64,000 nt of DNA from Phallus indusiatus (Eukaryota > Basidiomycota > Agaricomycetes > Phallales > Phallaceae): positions 434,001 through 498,000 of the forward strand of contig JAQFWX010000028.1 in the NCBI GenBank assembly GCA_027605045.1, in the 5' to 3' direction. This document shows positions 47,501-54,638 of the stretch, piece after piece (within the stretch, counting starts at the first letter, position 1; every line of letters begins with the position of its first letter). Both the position numbers and the translations under genes were made by a program. The notes under the pieces were generated by a model. That model saw only the letters and a list, made by a program, of their open reading frames with translations, did not search any database and had not been told where the DNA came from.

Positions 47501-50500
47501 TTATCGACACTCGCTATCGAAAAATCGCGCTCGACACCGACTATCGCAGTGTCGTATTTTTCCCTCGAGTCCCGTCTATAACCGACCCCTCTGCTCCGTC
47601 TTAAAAACCCCATTTTCCTTTCTCTCTCTCATGGACTCTTCTCCTCCACCCTCTGCACCCCCACTCGTCACCCTCAACGATGTGGCGACTATTATTATGC
47701 GGCAATTCGCGGAAATGGATGCCCGTATGGCCAGACAGGAATCCCAGGCCTCACAGATGATAGAGGTGCTGCAGAGCATCCGAGACGCGGCTAGAGCTGC
47801 TCCAACCCAAAACCCCCCTGTGGTCGACCCGTCCTCGTCTGGACAACCACCGGCTCCTGAGCATCAAGCCAGTTCACGTTCTTCCCGAAATACCCGACCT
47901 GCTGTACCTCCTTCGTTCGACGGAGATCGCTCCAAGGGTCGTGCTTTCTGGAACACCGTCGAGTTTTACATGAGTATATGCAGTCGCGACTTCGAGACTG
48001 ATGAACTCAAGATCGGCTGGGCGATGTCGTACATGAACGAAGGCCGCGCCCTTACCTTCAGCGAATCTATGCTGAAAAGGTATCAAAGAGGAGAGAAGCC
48101 CTTCGCCGACTGGAACGCCTTTCGGGAACGGTTTAAGACGGATTTCTTTCCACAATCCGAGCAAGAAGACGCCATCAACACCCTCTACTCCAACCGCTAC
48201 ATCCAAGGCAACAGGACTGTAGAAGAGTATGTAGACGCCTTCCGTGTGCTCATTGAGCATGCTGGCTTTACGGAAGGGCTCGCCATTAACACATACTTTC
48301 GCAATGGTTTAGACCCGGCAATTGCGTCTCTGGTAGCGACGATGAAGGACCGACCCGCGCTTCATGACTACGAGGGCTGGATCAGGCAAGCACGCATGTT
48401 TGACATGGACAGGCGTTCCAACGAGGCCTTCACCGCTGCTCGCCGTCGACTCGTAGGCTCTGGAACGACTCAGACAAATCCCGCGACAGTCCCCATTAAC
48501 CGACCTCGTCCCACCCCTTTCCCGTCGTACCAGATTCCTCAGATCCAGAGGAGGCCCCTTGCCCCTTCCTATCAGGCTCCTGCCTACCCACCTCCCAGGC
48601 CTATACCCCAGGTCATGCCCACACCGCCCCCTAGACCTGCGGTTTCTGTTCCTGCACCCCAGATTAGACATGACCCGATGGACGTGGATGCTGCCCGTCG
48701 ACGCGCAGGCCCAGAATCGACCAGGTGTCATCGCTGTGGAGCAACAGGCCATTGGGCTCGTGAATGCCCTCGCGCATACGACATTCGGTATCTTCAACCC
48801 GATGAATTGGACGACAATATCGCACACCTGTTGGCCCAGAAAGACGCGTTAGAAGCCCAGGCACATGGTGACTCTGCTCTGACCCAGGGTGAGACTGTAG
48901 CTGCAGCAGAGGTAGAGGATTTTCAAAACGGCGACGAGTGATAGATGCACCCTCGTTGCCGACATCTAATAGATTCGACATTTTGTACATAGATCGCGAA
49001 CAAAATGACACTCCTGATTCGAATCTAACTACCCCTGCTGCATCCCCTGACAAACCCAAAGAATCGCCTCCACCTGCCACACGTTCTGTTTCTACCCCAT
49101 GTATGCTGTCGCCTTCTCAACGTCGTGCATTGCCCAAGGAATACCGACTTGCAGCTACCGCAGGCACGCAGAAGCTAGAGATTCCAGTAGAGCTACAGAG
49201 TGTTGACACCGGAGCCCTGCTGCACAGCAAGGCCATGCTGGACACCGGGGCTAGCGGTATGTTCCTCGACCGCGACTTTGTCGAGAAACATCGGCTTCCC
49301 TCCGTACGTCTTGCTAAACCCATTCCCGTGTTTAACGTCGACGGTACGCCCAACCACGCTGGCTCTATCACCCACGTTGTCGACCTGGTTGTTCGCTTTC
49401 GGGATCACTCCGAACGCACCTTGTTCGCAGTTACCTCGCTCAAGTATCCCGTCCTGTTTGGACTGCCGTGGTTCAAGGCTCACAATCCTGTCATAGACTA
49501 CACAACTGGTCAAGTGGAGTTCATGCGCTGCAGCCCCAGTTGTCGGTCTTGCGCCCCACGCTGGCCCGCGGGTAAACTCTCTAAGCGTGCGTTCCAACAG
49601 ATCCGACGCGCACCTCTACCAGAGCTCGACAACACTGAGGCCGATGATTCTGACATACCAGACCTGGTCGACGTCGAGTCTGAGATTGAAGAGGGTGATC
49701 GACTGTTCGCGATATCAATGCTACCCGACGAGCCCGACACTCACCGCATATATGCCACTGAGACCATCTCCCAGCGACTGGCTCGGGCTCACGCCAACAA
49801 CGCAGACGCACCAGCACCCAAGGGCTTTCGGGATATCGTGCCAGAGATTTTCCACGACTTTGCCGACATCTTCTCGAAGGAATCATTCGACTCGTTGCCG
49901 CAGTCGAAGAAATGGGATCACCCGATAGAACTTGTGCCAGGTTCTGAGCCCAAGTCGTGCAAGATCTACCCGCTGTCACCTAACGAACAGGCCGAGTTAG
50001 ATGCGTTTCTGGAAGAGAACCTTGCGTCTGGACGGATCCGACCCTCCAAGTCGCCCATGGCGTCCCCAGTCTTCTTCATCAAGAAGAAAGATGGCTCTCT
50101 TCGTCTTATTCAGGACTATCGCGCGTTGAATGCCATGACAATCAAGAATCGCTACCCGCTACCTCTGATCTCGGAGCTCATCAACAAATTGCAAGGTGCC
50201 CGATACTTTACCAAGCTGGACGTGCGTTGGGGCTACAACAACGTGCGGATAAAGGAAGGAGATGAGTGGAAGGCTGCTTTCCGCACCAATCGCGGCCTTT
50301 TCGAGCCCTTGGTGATGTTCTTTGGTCTCACTAACAGTCCCGCCACCTTCCAGACGATGATGAACGAGGTCTTTGAAGACATGATCTCGGAAGGTGTCGT
50401 TGCCGTCTATATCGACGACATTCTCATCTACACTCGAGATCGAGAACAGCACGACCAGGTCACCCGACGCGTTCTCGAACGACTTCGCGAGCACAGGCTG

Positions 50501-53500
50501 TATCTCAAGGCGGAGAAATGTGAGTTTTGTCGGACTAAGATCGAATACTTAGGTGTCGTGATTTCCGAGAACACGGTCGAGATGGACCCCGCGAAAGTCT
50601 CAGGTGTTAGAGACTGGCCCATCCCGAAGAACGTCACTGAGGTCCAGTCCTTCCTGGGCTTCGCCAACTTCTACCGTCGGTTTATCAAGGACTTTGCGCG
50701 CACTGCCAATCCCATGTTCGGGTTAACCAAAAAGGACACTCCCTTCGTCTGGTCCGACACTTGTCAGCACGCTTTCGATACTCTGAAGGCGTCGATCACC
50801 TCTGCCCCCATTCTCCTCATTCCCAACCCTGCTAATCCTTACAGAGTCGAAGCAGACAGTTCCGACTTCGCAACAGGCGCGGTTCTTTCACAGTTGTCGA
50901 ACGAGGACGGTAAATGGCACCCAGTTGCATTCTTCTCGAAGGCCCTTAGTCCTGTCGAACGCAACTATGAGATCCACGACAAGGAGATGCTCGCTATCAT
51001 ACGATCTTTAGAGGAATGGCGACACTTTCTTGAAGGCGCGTCTCACCCTATCGACATACGGACTGATCACAAGAATCTCGAGTATTTCATGTCCGCGCGT
51101 AACCTCAATCGTCGTCAAGCTAGATGGTCAGTATATCTCTCACGATTCGACTTTACTCTACAGCATATACCGGGTAAGTCAATGGGTAAACCTGATGGCT
51201 TATCCCGTCGCCCAGATCATGGCTCGGGAAAGGACGACAATCGTGGAGTCACCTTAATCCGACCCGAAATGTTTGCAATCAATGCTCTTCAAACATTCCG
51301 TCTTAAGGGGGAGGAGGAGGATCTTCTACGCCAGATTCGCAAGGCCAATCGGGAAGGCAAGGTCGAGGATAGTGTGTCCAAAGCCGTTGCAACACTTCGT
51401 GCACTGGGTGGTCGTTCAGCTCACTCGTCGGAATGGTTTGAAGACCAGGACCTCCTCTATTATCGCGGCAAGGTTTACGTGCCAAATGTGGACGAGTTGC
51501 GTCGGAAAATCCTTTCCAGACACCACGACACCAAAATCGGTGGTCACCCGGGTCGTTTCAAGACTCTTGAGCTCGTTTCGCGCACCTTTTGGTGGCCAGG
51601 TGTCTCTAGGTATGTACAACGCTATGTAGAGGCCTGCGACATGTGTCTACGTACGAAACCGTCTCGTCATGCTCCCTATGGACTTCTCCGACCCACAGAA
51701 GTGCCAAGTCGACCTTGGGAACACATCTCGGTCGACTTCATTGTAGAGCTGCCAGAATCCAACGGTTTCGACGCGATCCTCTCTGTCGTCGACTCTCTCA
51801 CCAAACGGGTTCACTTCGTGCCGACGTTCACAACACTTGACGCGACAGGTCTAGCCCGTCTGTACCTTCAACACGTCTGGAAGCTCCATGGTCTCCCCAT
51901 GAAGGTGATCTCTGACAGGGGCCCCCAGTTCGCGTCCCGCTTCACACAAGAGCTTTCTAGGCTCCTTGGCATACGGCTTGCACCCTCGACGGCGTACCAT
52001 CCTCAAACCGATGGTCAGACAGAACGCGTCAATGCAGAAGTCGAGCAGTATCTTCGACTCTTCACCTCAGAGCGACAGGATGACTGGGACCAGCTGCTGC
52101 CCATGGCTGAGTTCGCATACAACAACCATGTACACTCAGCCACGCGTTCAACACCCTTTGAACTCGACACTGGACGACATCCTCGTATGGGATTCGAACC
52201 GCTGGTTGCCGACTCGAAGATCGAATCTGTCAACGAGTTCAAGACGCGCATGGAGTCGACAATAGAGGAAGCCAAGGCCGCTATAGCCAGGTCGAAGGAC
52301 GAGATGGCCAAGTACTACGATCGGAAACACATTCCGGCACCTGAATACAAGGTTGGCGACAAGGTATACCTTGATTCGAGCGACATCCGTACCACCAGGC
52401 CCTCCGCCAAGTTATCGCATCGGTACTTGGGGCCTTTTCCGATAGTCAGCAAGGTCGGGTCACACGCATACAAGCTGCGTTTACCACTGTCGATGTCAAG
52501 GCTTCATCCAGTGTTCCACGTCGGGAAGTTACGTCCAAGGGTTGAAGACACGATCCCGGGTCGTCGCGTTAAGGCTCCTCCGCCTCCTGAGGTCAGAGAC
52601 GATGGTGAACACTATGTCGTGGAACGGATTTTGGATAGTCGTGTCTTCCGGAAACGACTCGAGTACAAGGTGCGTTGGGAAGGCTATGGTCCCGAGCATG
52701 ACCAGTGGGAGCCCGAGTCGAATATTGCAGCCCCGGATCTCATTAAGGATTTCCACCGCGAACATCCGAGTGCGCCACGCTCGATAAACGGCCTCCTTTT
52801 CCATCGTCGCCCTCGGTTTGATTTTTCTAAGCTACAGGCGTCGTTAGTCGAAGCTACAGGCGTCGGGACGCCGCCTCGTTGAAGGGGGGATGGTGTCAGG
52901 GTACGCTACCGCCGTCTCTCATTTTCTTATTTATTATCATCGGCATCATTTCATTTCTATCTTATTTATCATTTCCATATTTTACTTTCACTCTCCGTTT
53001 CCTTGTGCTGTCTCTATTTCACTTTCTTTACTCGCGCGCGTTGCGCGCTCGTACCCGGCGTGATGCCCGTGACATCACGTCGCTTAGGTTCGGTTTGGGC
53101 GCCTGGCACTTAGCTGTGTCAGGGCCGCACGCCGCGTCGTCGTTTTATGTATATAGTAGCTGTACCTAGAGTGAGGGTCCCTAAGCTTGTTCTCTTAGGA
53201 TCCCCTCCCTCTAGGTGAGTAGTTAGTTTCCCTTCCAATATATTGTCTTAGGATCCCCTCCCTCTAGTCTGAGCTGAGTAGCCCTAACACTGCTTTTATT
53301 ACGAATGAGAACGCCTGTGTCAATTATCTATCTATAGCATACCTTGAAACGTGTGCTGCTATATCTTTGATATTCTTTGCTCATCAGATGCATTTTCTCG
53401 AGCCTTTTGAGCCGAAGCACTACGGCGTCCTTGAACGCGCTCTATATAATGGCGCCCTAGTTGGACTAAGCTTGGATGGTAAGAAGTTTTTCTACGACAA

Positions 53501-54440
53501 TCCTTTGGCCACAGTGGGCAAAAGTGTGGAAAGAAAGGAGTGGTTCGAGGTAATATGTATTCCAAGCCTCTAAAGCATCGGACACTGAGATCAATTAGGT
53601 TGCATGCTGTCCCCCCAATATCGCTCGTCTCCTCTCTTCTATGGCCAAATATATATATAGCTATGGATATTCAAATGATGCAAAAGAGTATCTCTTCATA
53701 AACCTTCTTATTCCCTCCCGGGCTGTCTTTCAGACTCGCGGCGGAAACGAAATCTTCATATATCAAGAACAGAATGGAAATAATTACACATTTCGGATTA
53801 TTAGAGAAACTCCATTAGCAGAAAATAAATTTCCCACTATATATGTACGAATTCCGGATTGGGTGGGTCTGGACGATGTTGACGTGAGAAATTTGAAGTG
53901 TATCATCTCTGTCTTTTTTCATTCACTCGCATATGATAGTTCAATTCCCAATGCTGCACTTACGTATTGTCCCCAAGCCCACGAATTGCCGGATTCATTG
54001 TTTCGGGGTCGTTTCCAGAGATTCATATGCACCTTACAATCCGGCCACATCTCGTGTATCCGGACTCAAACGATTCTGTGAATCAAGACTGTGTCGCTGT
54101 GCAATATGGCCCGCATATATACTGCGTCGAAACAATTGACAATAAAGAAGTGACCGATCTGCGGCAGATTAGAATACCCCGGAACGTTACAACAAATTTT
54201 GCTCAGGTTCAGAAGAAAATTGGAGATGTTGAGCTGGTCTGTTTGAGGTGTCGGGCATACATCGATGATTCTAAATTATCGGACGATGGCGGAGATGAGA
54301 AAGATTGGGTGATTCTTCCGCAACCAAAGGATCTGCACCCCATTGAAGTAGAATTAATTCCATATTTCGCATGGGCAAATCGAGGACCATCGGATGTACG
54401 AATTTGGCTTTCGTTGATTGATGTATATGATGAATGCTGA
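35586..54440 (+). CDS. GH127 (DUF1680) beta-L-arabinofuranosidase, intact exons with three transposon-filled introns
   Basis: Glycoside hydrolase acting on beta-L-arabinofuranosides. Exons: 35586-35782, 35839-36049, 36109-36143, 37961-38155, 38208-38362, 38418-38574, 38631-38742, 46992-47058, 53338-53549, 53599-53862, 53940-54440; total 2106 nt, 701 residues, no internal stop. Motifs: [111 protein letters not shown] (E-x-C zinc ligands), [14 protein letters not shown] (Cys-Cys, nucleophile and zinc ligand by homology), [16 protein letters not shown] and [10 protein letters not shown]. No signal peptide seen. Introns 36144-37960, 38743-46991 and 47059-53337 each contain one transposable element; normal splicing would restore the protein, but expression is unknown. 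Confidence 0.88.
36310..36341. other. 15-bp perfect hairpin inside the DNA transposon
   Basis: GTGGGAAAGCAGCTC and its exact inverse are separated by only 2 nt (TT). It sits just inside the left end of the element. It may be a subterminal transposase-binding structure or the trace of another palindromic insertion. Confidence 0.75.
36537..36917 (+). CDS. Transposon ORF 1, basic DNA-binding-like protein
   Basis: ORF of about 126 codons from [11 protein letters not shown] very basic N-terminus is followed by a Trp-containing helical stretch ([16 protein letters not shown]) and [20 protein letters not shown]. The arrangement recalls the Myb/SANT-like accessory protein of PIF/Harbinger elements, but the family assignment is tentative. 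It ends 12 bp from the convergent transposase ORF. Confidence 0.5.
   Translation: MAPRASNRKKPPSDRVLRSANHSTEDGAKKRAAEIPWLKHDEWTYHLIEYIESDVDFRRKLFSDATKDAKAEGRRKNTAKNSKASFHAVLAKFVFDEANEDDEELRTSYLREISHYTRSVGGQLQR
36929..37612 (-). pseudogene. Harbinger-type transposase, N-terminal part only
   Basis: 227-codon minus-strand ORF. An acidic, Ser-rich N-terminal third is followed by [20 protein letters not shown] and [31 protein letters not shown], a helix-turn-helix region typical of fungal PIF/Harbinger transposases, ending ASTRRVMVA. The DDE nuclease domain that should follow is absent, so the protein is truncated, presumably by an internal deletion near 36920. Confidence 0.7.
37763..37917. repeat. 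Nested inverted-repeat (MITE-like) block at the transposon right end
   Basis: The right end forms its own 155-bp inverted-repeat unit. GGGGTTTCACGTAGACGAACTCGC at its left edge (a G run of nine) mirrors GAGCGAGTTCACCAACGTGAAACCCCC at its right edge. It has no matching target duplication of its own, so it is probably an internal copy of the end rather than a separate insertion. Confidence 0.6.
38762..39436 (+). repeat. 5' LTR of Gypsy element 1
   Basis: 675 bp, TG...CA ends. It contains a perfect 12-bp hairpin (ACTGTCTGGTTG, loop GAA, then its inverse) at 38912-38938, also present in the 3' LTR. Confidence 0.95.
39439..39456 (+). promoter_or_regulatory. Putative primer-binding site of element 1
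   Basis: TGGTGACCACCGCAGGGA begins 2 nt after the 5' LTR. TGG is the expected complement of a tRNA CCA end, but I could not match a particular tRNA from memory. No complementary 5' LTR sequence was seen, so unlike element 2 it is probably tRNA-primed. Confidence 0.5.
39705..40601 (+). CDS. Gypsy element 1 ORF1, Gag capsid part
   Basis: Frame open from 39438, with the first good ATG at 39705 ([10 protein letters not shown]). It contains a capsid-like domain ([52 protein letters not shown]). It ends at 40601, just past the point where the zinc knuckle becomes readable in the -1 frame, so the knuckle is carried by ORF2. Either programmed -1 frameshifting near 40508-40520 or separate initiation links the two. 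Confidence 0.8.
   Translation: MSNSATSSTPNPVPLPTRNSDKAPRFNPEDPLTLWDYFVDYEMLAKAAQLDEEAKIQHSTLYLKRAEADFWESLAEFRLGHSWENFKNAVLKRYPGSVPKDRWTLEDLDNLCEAQKAIRIETRGDFGEFDRKFSKMATSLISSDLLTEMEARKLFWGALDAFFRTQLVREVKFKNPNYTKKVILTLEEIREAAELFLDGTSVVKSTGNEETRETNTLVPRARIKAEPFDMDRFIQQIGVVMAQTVETTVKAVVSQVANVYAPQPQTNRGKTTIWAPIIRREEMHHRRCAICVDSRDTF
40523..41809 (+). CDS. Gypsy element 1 ORF2, zinc knuckle plus aspartic protease
   Basis: 428 codons in the -1 frame relative to ORF1. It begins with the nucleocapsid zinc knuckle [14 protein letters not shown] (CCHC). A long acidic spacer is followed by the retropepsin motif [16 protein letters not shown] (DSG active site) and FELLLGRPF. It ends at 41809, 83 nt before the ATG of ORF3. 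Confidence 0.85.
   Translation: MGTYNQTRGNAPPPVCYMCGQPGHILTACALLQRYLSEGKLRKDSQGTYCLSSGDPIPSFPRNAPWVQKIDDYYKRFPHLTTTGPTIEAVSTAATNLVEIREIPDEEPRNELDSYITALQKISTRTDDDEQDLEEVMQVLEARVTRKKKTEAASAEGPQERTTGSTGDTAPKPIAVPAPAPVPFASRPQDPQYRFQAPCEVLAQPTDVFNRILNQTLTLSVEELLALCPDVRKYFKEATTSRRVAVEGPRKEDPAKIVTVNSMEATASEEDPRDGLDAVASMPLRIIDVKVNGVLDVAGILDSGCQIIVMRKDVWTALRLPLRTDRTLEMESANGTMNKTLGLLPRVKFSIGDVHLYCPVQVVENAPFELLLGRPFTTCSQAIVRDLFDGNMEITLTDPRSGAVVTCQTRPRGVGMKVRPDHASTNFP
41893..45816 (+). CDS. Gypsy element 1 ORF3, reverse transcriptase-RNase H-integrase
   Basis: 1307 codons from an ATG, again -1 relative to ORF2. Reverse transcriptase: [56 protein letters not shown] and the active-site [10 protein letters not shown] (FMDD in place of the commoner YxDD). 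RNase [25 protein letters not shown] and AAPDGMSRR. Integrase: an HHCC finger ([18 protein letters not shown] ... [10 protein letters not shown]) and DDE core ([31 protein letters not shown]). No chromodomain at the C-terminus. The ORF is uninterrupted, so the enzyme is probably active or recently so. Confidence 0.95.
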   Translation: MDYAMFSTYPVISPKSVLLPLYNLSPPVNVSEEKPACCLTPPVPSCYTIVANEFRSLSNRELVLRTAELVERIEEKKNLRRKILKKIALLPLYPRNGGLLHFGRSMIPVPSLSHLAALSDDDLLTYGKYLDSTFKLHFPNDHLSIIEFPQTLAMVPKEENSSIASVFGKYKKVADRVRPIPATLPEKFRIIRRYPPNPLVDLPSLPFQPPPFQPTSKFTLERLAKMNINETGFLWPEEEKLALWIMIAQQDAIAWVPEERGSFSEEYFDPIIIPTVEHVPWIERNIPIPPGNYDRIVAMLKEKVALGVYEPSNSSYRSRWFCVKKKEALALRIVHDLQPLNAVTIRDSGVIPFVDMHTEMLGGRACYSAFDLFVAYDQRKLAEESRDLTTFYTPIGTLRLTSLPMGATNSVAVLQGDICFILQDEMPDVAAPFMDDVTVKGPKSRYETNEKGYYLPSPMGWLPEAPQVDPVPCAKGNDGIYYEVLEENSSIRRFIWEHLQNVNRVLHRIKKFGGTFSGKKLDICAPSVVSVGHQVSYDGRQPERIKIDKVLNWSPCTTLTEVRGFLGVCGVVRIWVKEFAKKAKPLVQLTKKDAEWEWGVQQEEAMKALKEAVRTAPCLRPIDYRADGCPVVLAVDSSNVGVGWVLLQIGKDGKRYLNRFGSINWNDRESRYSQPKLEIYGVWRAMRAMRLYILGVKELIIEVDAKYIKGMLTNPDVQPNAAINRWITGIKLFQFELVHVPAERHAAPDGMSRREKMKGDDEEDEGEDAAEDWIDSLMSFSVEVLNARPWSRQQVRIASTKLELWVPLPGTGRRANEEIVHVYAMRFFGEEDEIGPEDRRLEDLRRDEEELPPKSEKIQQQEERIEIVFEFLRNPQTFASLTANELQAMKSYASRFFLLNEKLMKRDVSGRHKVVPAKNRRFRIIDYGHRQVGHKTGFTTYKNIKDRFWWPGIRDDVQWFCSTCHICQTRSTQKILIPPVVAEIPTLFRKAYVDTMMMPAANKFRYIVQARCGLTSWPEWRPLRRENQRTLGDFLFEEILCRWGGIEEIVTDNGTPFVAALDYLSERYGIHHIRISAYNKQANGAVESKHFDVREAIMKTCENDESQWYKVAHLVFWAERITIRRTVGYSPYYMAHGVEAIMPLDINEATYLVPVVDKPLTTTELIMLRTRQLQKRPDDLETMRQQIQKYRDTNRQAFLKEHGRNIRDYDFQCGDLVLVRNTRFDTDVGNKTKPRYLGPMIVIRKTKGGAYVLAELDGAVSKLPTAAFRCIPYHSRSLSARDVAKTIGARALKKILQEDDEDKQNDS
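46279..46953 (+). repeat. 3' LTR of Gypsy element 1
   Basis: 675 bp, identical to the 5' LTR by visual comparison. The preceding polypurine tract is weak (CCCCAGGAGA). Confidence 0.95.
47071..47466 (+). repeat. 5' LTR of chromovirus
   Basis: 396 bp. It has a pyrimidine-rich first half, a TATA box at 47327-47332 and an internal direct repeat of TTAGGATCCCCTCCCTCTAG (two copies), probably in the R/U5 part. Confidence 0.95.
47327..47332 (+). promoter_or_regulatory. TATA box of the chromovirus LTR promoter
   Basis: TATATA lies 33 nt upstream of AAGCTTGTTCT (47360-47370), which by complementarity to the primer-binding site should be the RNA 5' end. The spacing is normal for a TATA-driven start. 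Confidence 0.6.
47469..47479 (+). promoter_or_regulatory. Self-primer-type primer-binding site of the chromovirus
   Basis: AGAACAAGCTT begins 2 nt after the 5' LTR. It is the exact reverse complement of the 11 nt AAGCTTGTTCT at 47360-47370. Tf1/sushi-type elements prime with the first 11 nt of their own mRNA; the length and position match that scheme. Confidence 0.7.
47631..48941 (+). CDS. Chromovirus Gag
   Basis: 436 codons. A coiled-coil-like N-terminus ([21 protein letters not shown]) and capsid domain ([57 protein letters not shown]) are followed by a Pro-rich linker and a CCHC zinc knuckle, [15 protein letters not shown]. The stop overlaps the start of the pol frame, which is -1 relative to gag. 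Confidence 0.92.
   Translation: MDSSPPPSAPPLVTLNDVATIIMRQFAEMDARMARQESQASQMIEVLQSIRDAARAAPTQNPPVVDPSSSGQPPAPEHQASSRSSRNTRPAVPPSFDGDRSKGRAFWNTVEFYMSICSRDFETDELKIGWAMSYMNEGRALTFSESMLKRYQRGEKPFADWNAFRERFKTDFFPQSEQEDAINTLYSNRYIQGNRTVEEYVDAFRVLIEHAGFTEGLAINTYFRNGLDPAIASLVATMKDRPALHDYEGWIRQARMFDMDRRSNEAFTAARRRLVGSGTTQTNPATVPINRPRPTPFPSYQIPQIQRRPLAPSYQAPAYPPPRPIPQVMPTPPPRPAVSVPAPQIRHDPMDVDAARRRAGPESTRCHRCGATGHWARECPRAYDIRYLQPDELDDNIAHLLAQKDALEAQAHGDSALTQGETVAAAEVEDFQNGDE
48938..52882 (+). CDS. Chromovirus Pol: protease, reverse transcriptase, RNase H, integrase, chromodomain
   Basis: 1314 codons in the -1 frame relative to gag. The first codons lack an ATG, so frameshifting or readthrough is expected. 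Protease [14 protein letters not shown]. Reverse transcriptase [49 protein letters not shown] and YIDDILIY. RNase [40 protein letters not shown] and KPDGLSRR. Integrase HHCC finger ([13 protein letters not shown] ... [11 protein letters not shown]) and DDE core ([36 protein letters not shown]). C-terminal chromodomain [10 protein letters not shown] ... [21 protein letters not shown]. No stop or frameshift, so potentially active. Confidence 0.96.
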   Translation: MIDAPSLPTSNRFDILYIDREQNDTPDSNLTTPAASPDKPKESPPPATRSVSTPCMLSPSQRRALPKEYRLAATAGTQKLEIPVELQSVDTGALLHSKAMLDTGASGMFLDRDFVEKHRLPSVRLAKPIPVFNVDGTPNHAGSITHVVDLVVRFRDHSERTLFAVTSLKYPVLFGLPWFKAHNPVIDYTTGQVEFMRCSPSCRSCAPRWPAGKLSKRAFQQIRRAPLPELDNTEADDSDIPDLVDVESEIEEGDRLFAISMLPDEPDTHRIYATETISQRLARAHANNADAPAPKGFRDIVPEIFHDFADIFSKESFDSLPQSKKWDHPIELVPGSEPKSCKIYPLSPNEQAELDAFLEENLASGRIRPSKSPMASPVFFIKKKDGSLRLIQDYRALNAMTIKNRYPLPLISELINKLQGARYFTKLDVRWGYNNVRIKEGDEWKAAFRTNRGLFEPLVMFFGLTNSPATFQTMMNEVFEDMISEGVVAVYIDDILIYTRDREQHDQVTRRVLERLREHRLYLKAEKCEFCRTKIEYLGVVISENTVEMDPAKVSGVRDWPIPKNVTEVQSFLGFANFYRRFIKDFARTANPMFGLTKKDTPFVWSDTCQHAFDTLKASITSAPILLIPNPANPYRVEADSSDFATGAVLSQLSNEDGKWHPVAFFSKALSPVERNYEIHDKEMLAIIRSLEEWRHFLEGASHPIDIRTDHKNLEYFMSARNLNRRQARWSVYLSRFDFTLQHIPGKSMGKPDGLSRRPDHGSGKDDNRGVTLIRPEMFAINALQTFRLKGEEEDLLRQIRKANREGKVEDSVSKAVATLRALGGRSAHSSEWFEDQDLLYYRGKVYVPNVDELRRKILSRHHDTKIGGHPGRFKTLELVSRTFWWPGVSRYVQRYVEACDMCLRTKPSRHAPYGLLRPTEVPSRPWEHISVDFIVELPESNGFDAILSVVDSLTKRVHFVPTFTTLDATGLARLYLQHVWKLHGLPMKVISDRGPQFASRFTQELSRLLGIRLAPSTAYHPQTDGQTERVNAEVEQYLRLFTSERQDDWDQLLPMAEFAYNNHVHSATRSTPFELDTGRHPRMGFEPLVADSKIESVNEFKTRMESTIEEAKAAIARSKDEMAKYYDRKHIPAPEYKVGDKVYLDSSDIRTTRPSAKLSHRYLGPFPIVSKVGSHAYKLRLPLSMSRLHPVFHVGKLRPRVEDTIPGRRVKAPPPPEVRDDGEHYVVERILDSRVFRKRLEYKVRWEGYGPEHDQWEPESNIAAPDLIKDFHREHPSAPRSINGLLFHRRPRFDFSKLQASLVEATGVGTPPR
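52881..52890 (+). promoter_or_regulatory. Polypurine tract of the chromovirus
   Basis: GAAGGGGGGA, followed by TGG and the 3' LTR at 52894. Position and purine content suit the plus-strand primer. It overlaps the pol stop codon. Confidence 0.7.
52894..53289 (+). repeat. 3' LTR of chromovirus
   Basis: 396 bp, identical by eye to the 5' LTR and followed by the CTGCT target duplication. Confidence 0.95.
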
Positions 54441-54638
54441 AGCGAGAGGGTGTTTCGTTTGGAAGCACGTACTATCCTAGTAAGAGTCACTGGCAATTGT
54501 ACCACAGTGACGGAATTAAATTACATAAATGATGTCAAGAAACGAATTGTATATTTAACTTGCGAACTAACTTATGGGCACGAGTTGATGATTCGGACAG
54601 CGATATAAACAAAATCACAGGGACCGTTCCTATTAGGT

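Larger units (their letters stand above)
47071..53289 (+). mobile_element. Ty3/Gypsy chromovirus (LTR retrotransposon 2), full length, in a GH127 intron
   Basis: 396-bp LTRs (TGTCAGGGTACGC...GCCCTAACA), identical by eye, flank gag and pol ORFs. The 5-bp duplication is CTGCT (47066-47070 and 53290-53294). A chromodomain ends the polyprotein. Removing the element with one CTGCT restores a 55-nt intron (GTATTT ... CTATAG). Confidence 0.96.

Noticed and set aside
47071..53289. Chromovirus nested inside Gypsy element 1
   Set aside because: The two elements have separate target duplications and are separated by a GH127 exon (46992-47058), so they are neighbours rather than nested.
36176..53294. 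GH127 gene called a pseudogene because of transposon insertions
   Set aside because: All three insertions fall between splice donors and acceptors, and the joined exons keep frame and key residues. Loss of function is not shown by the sequence.
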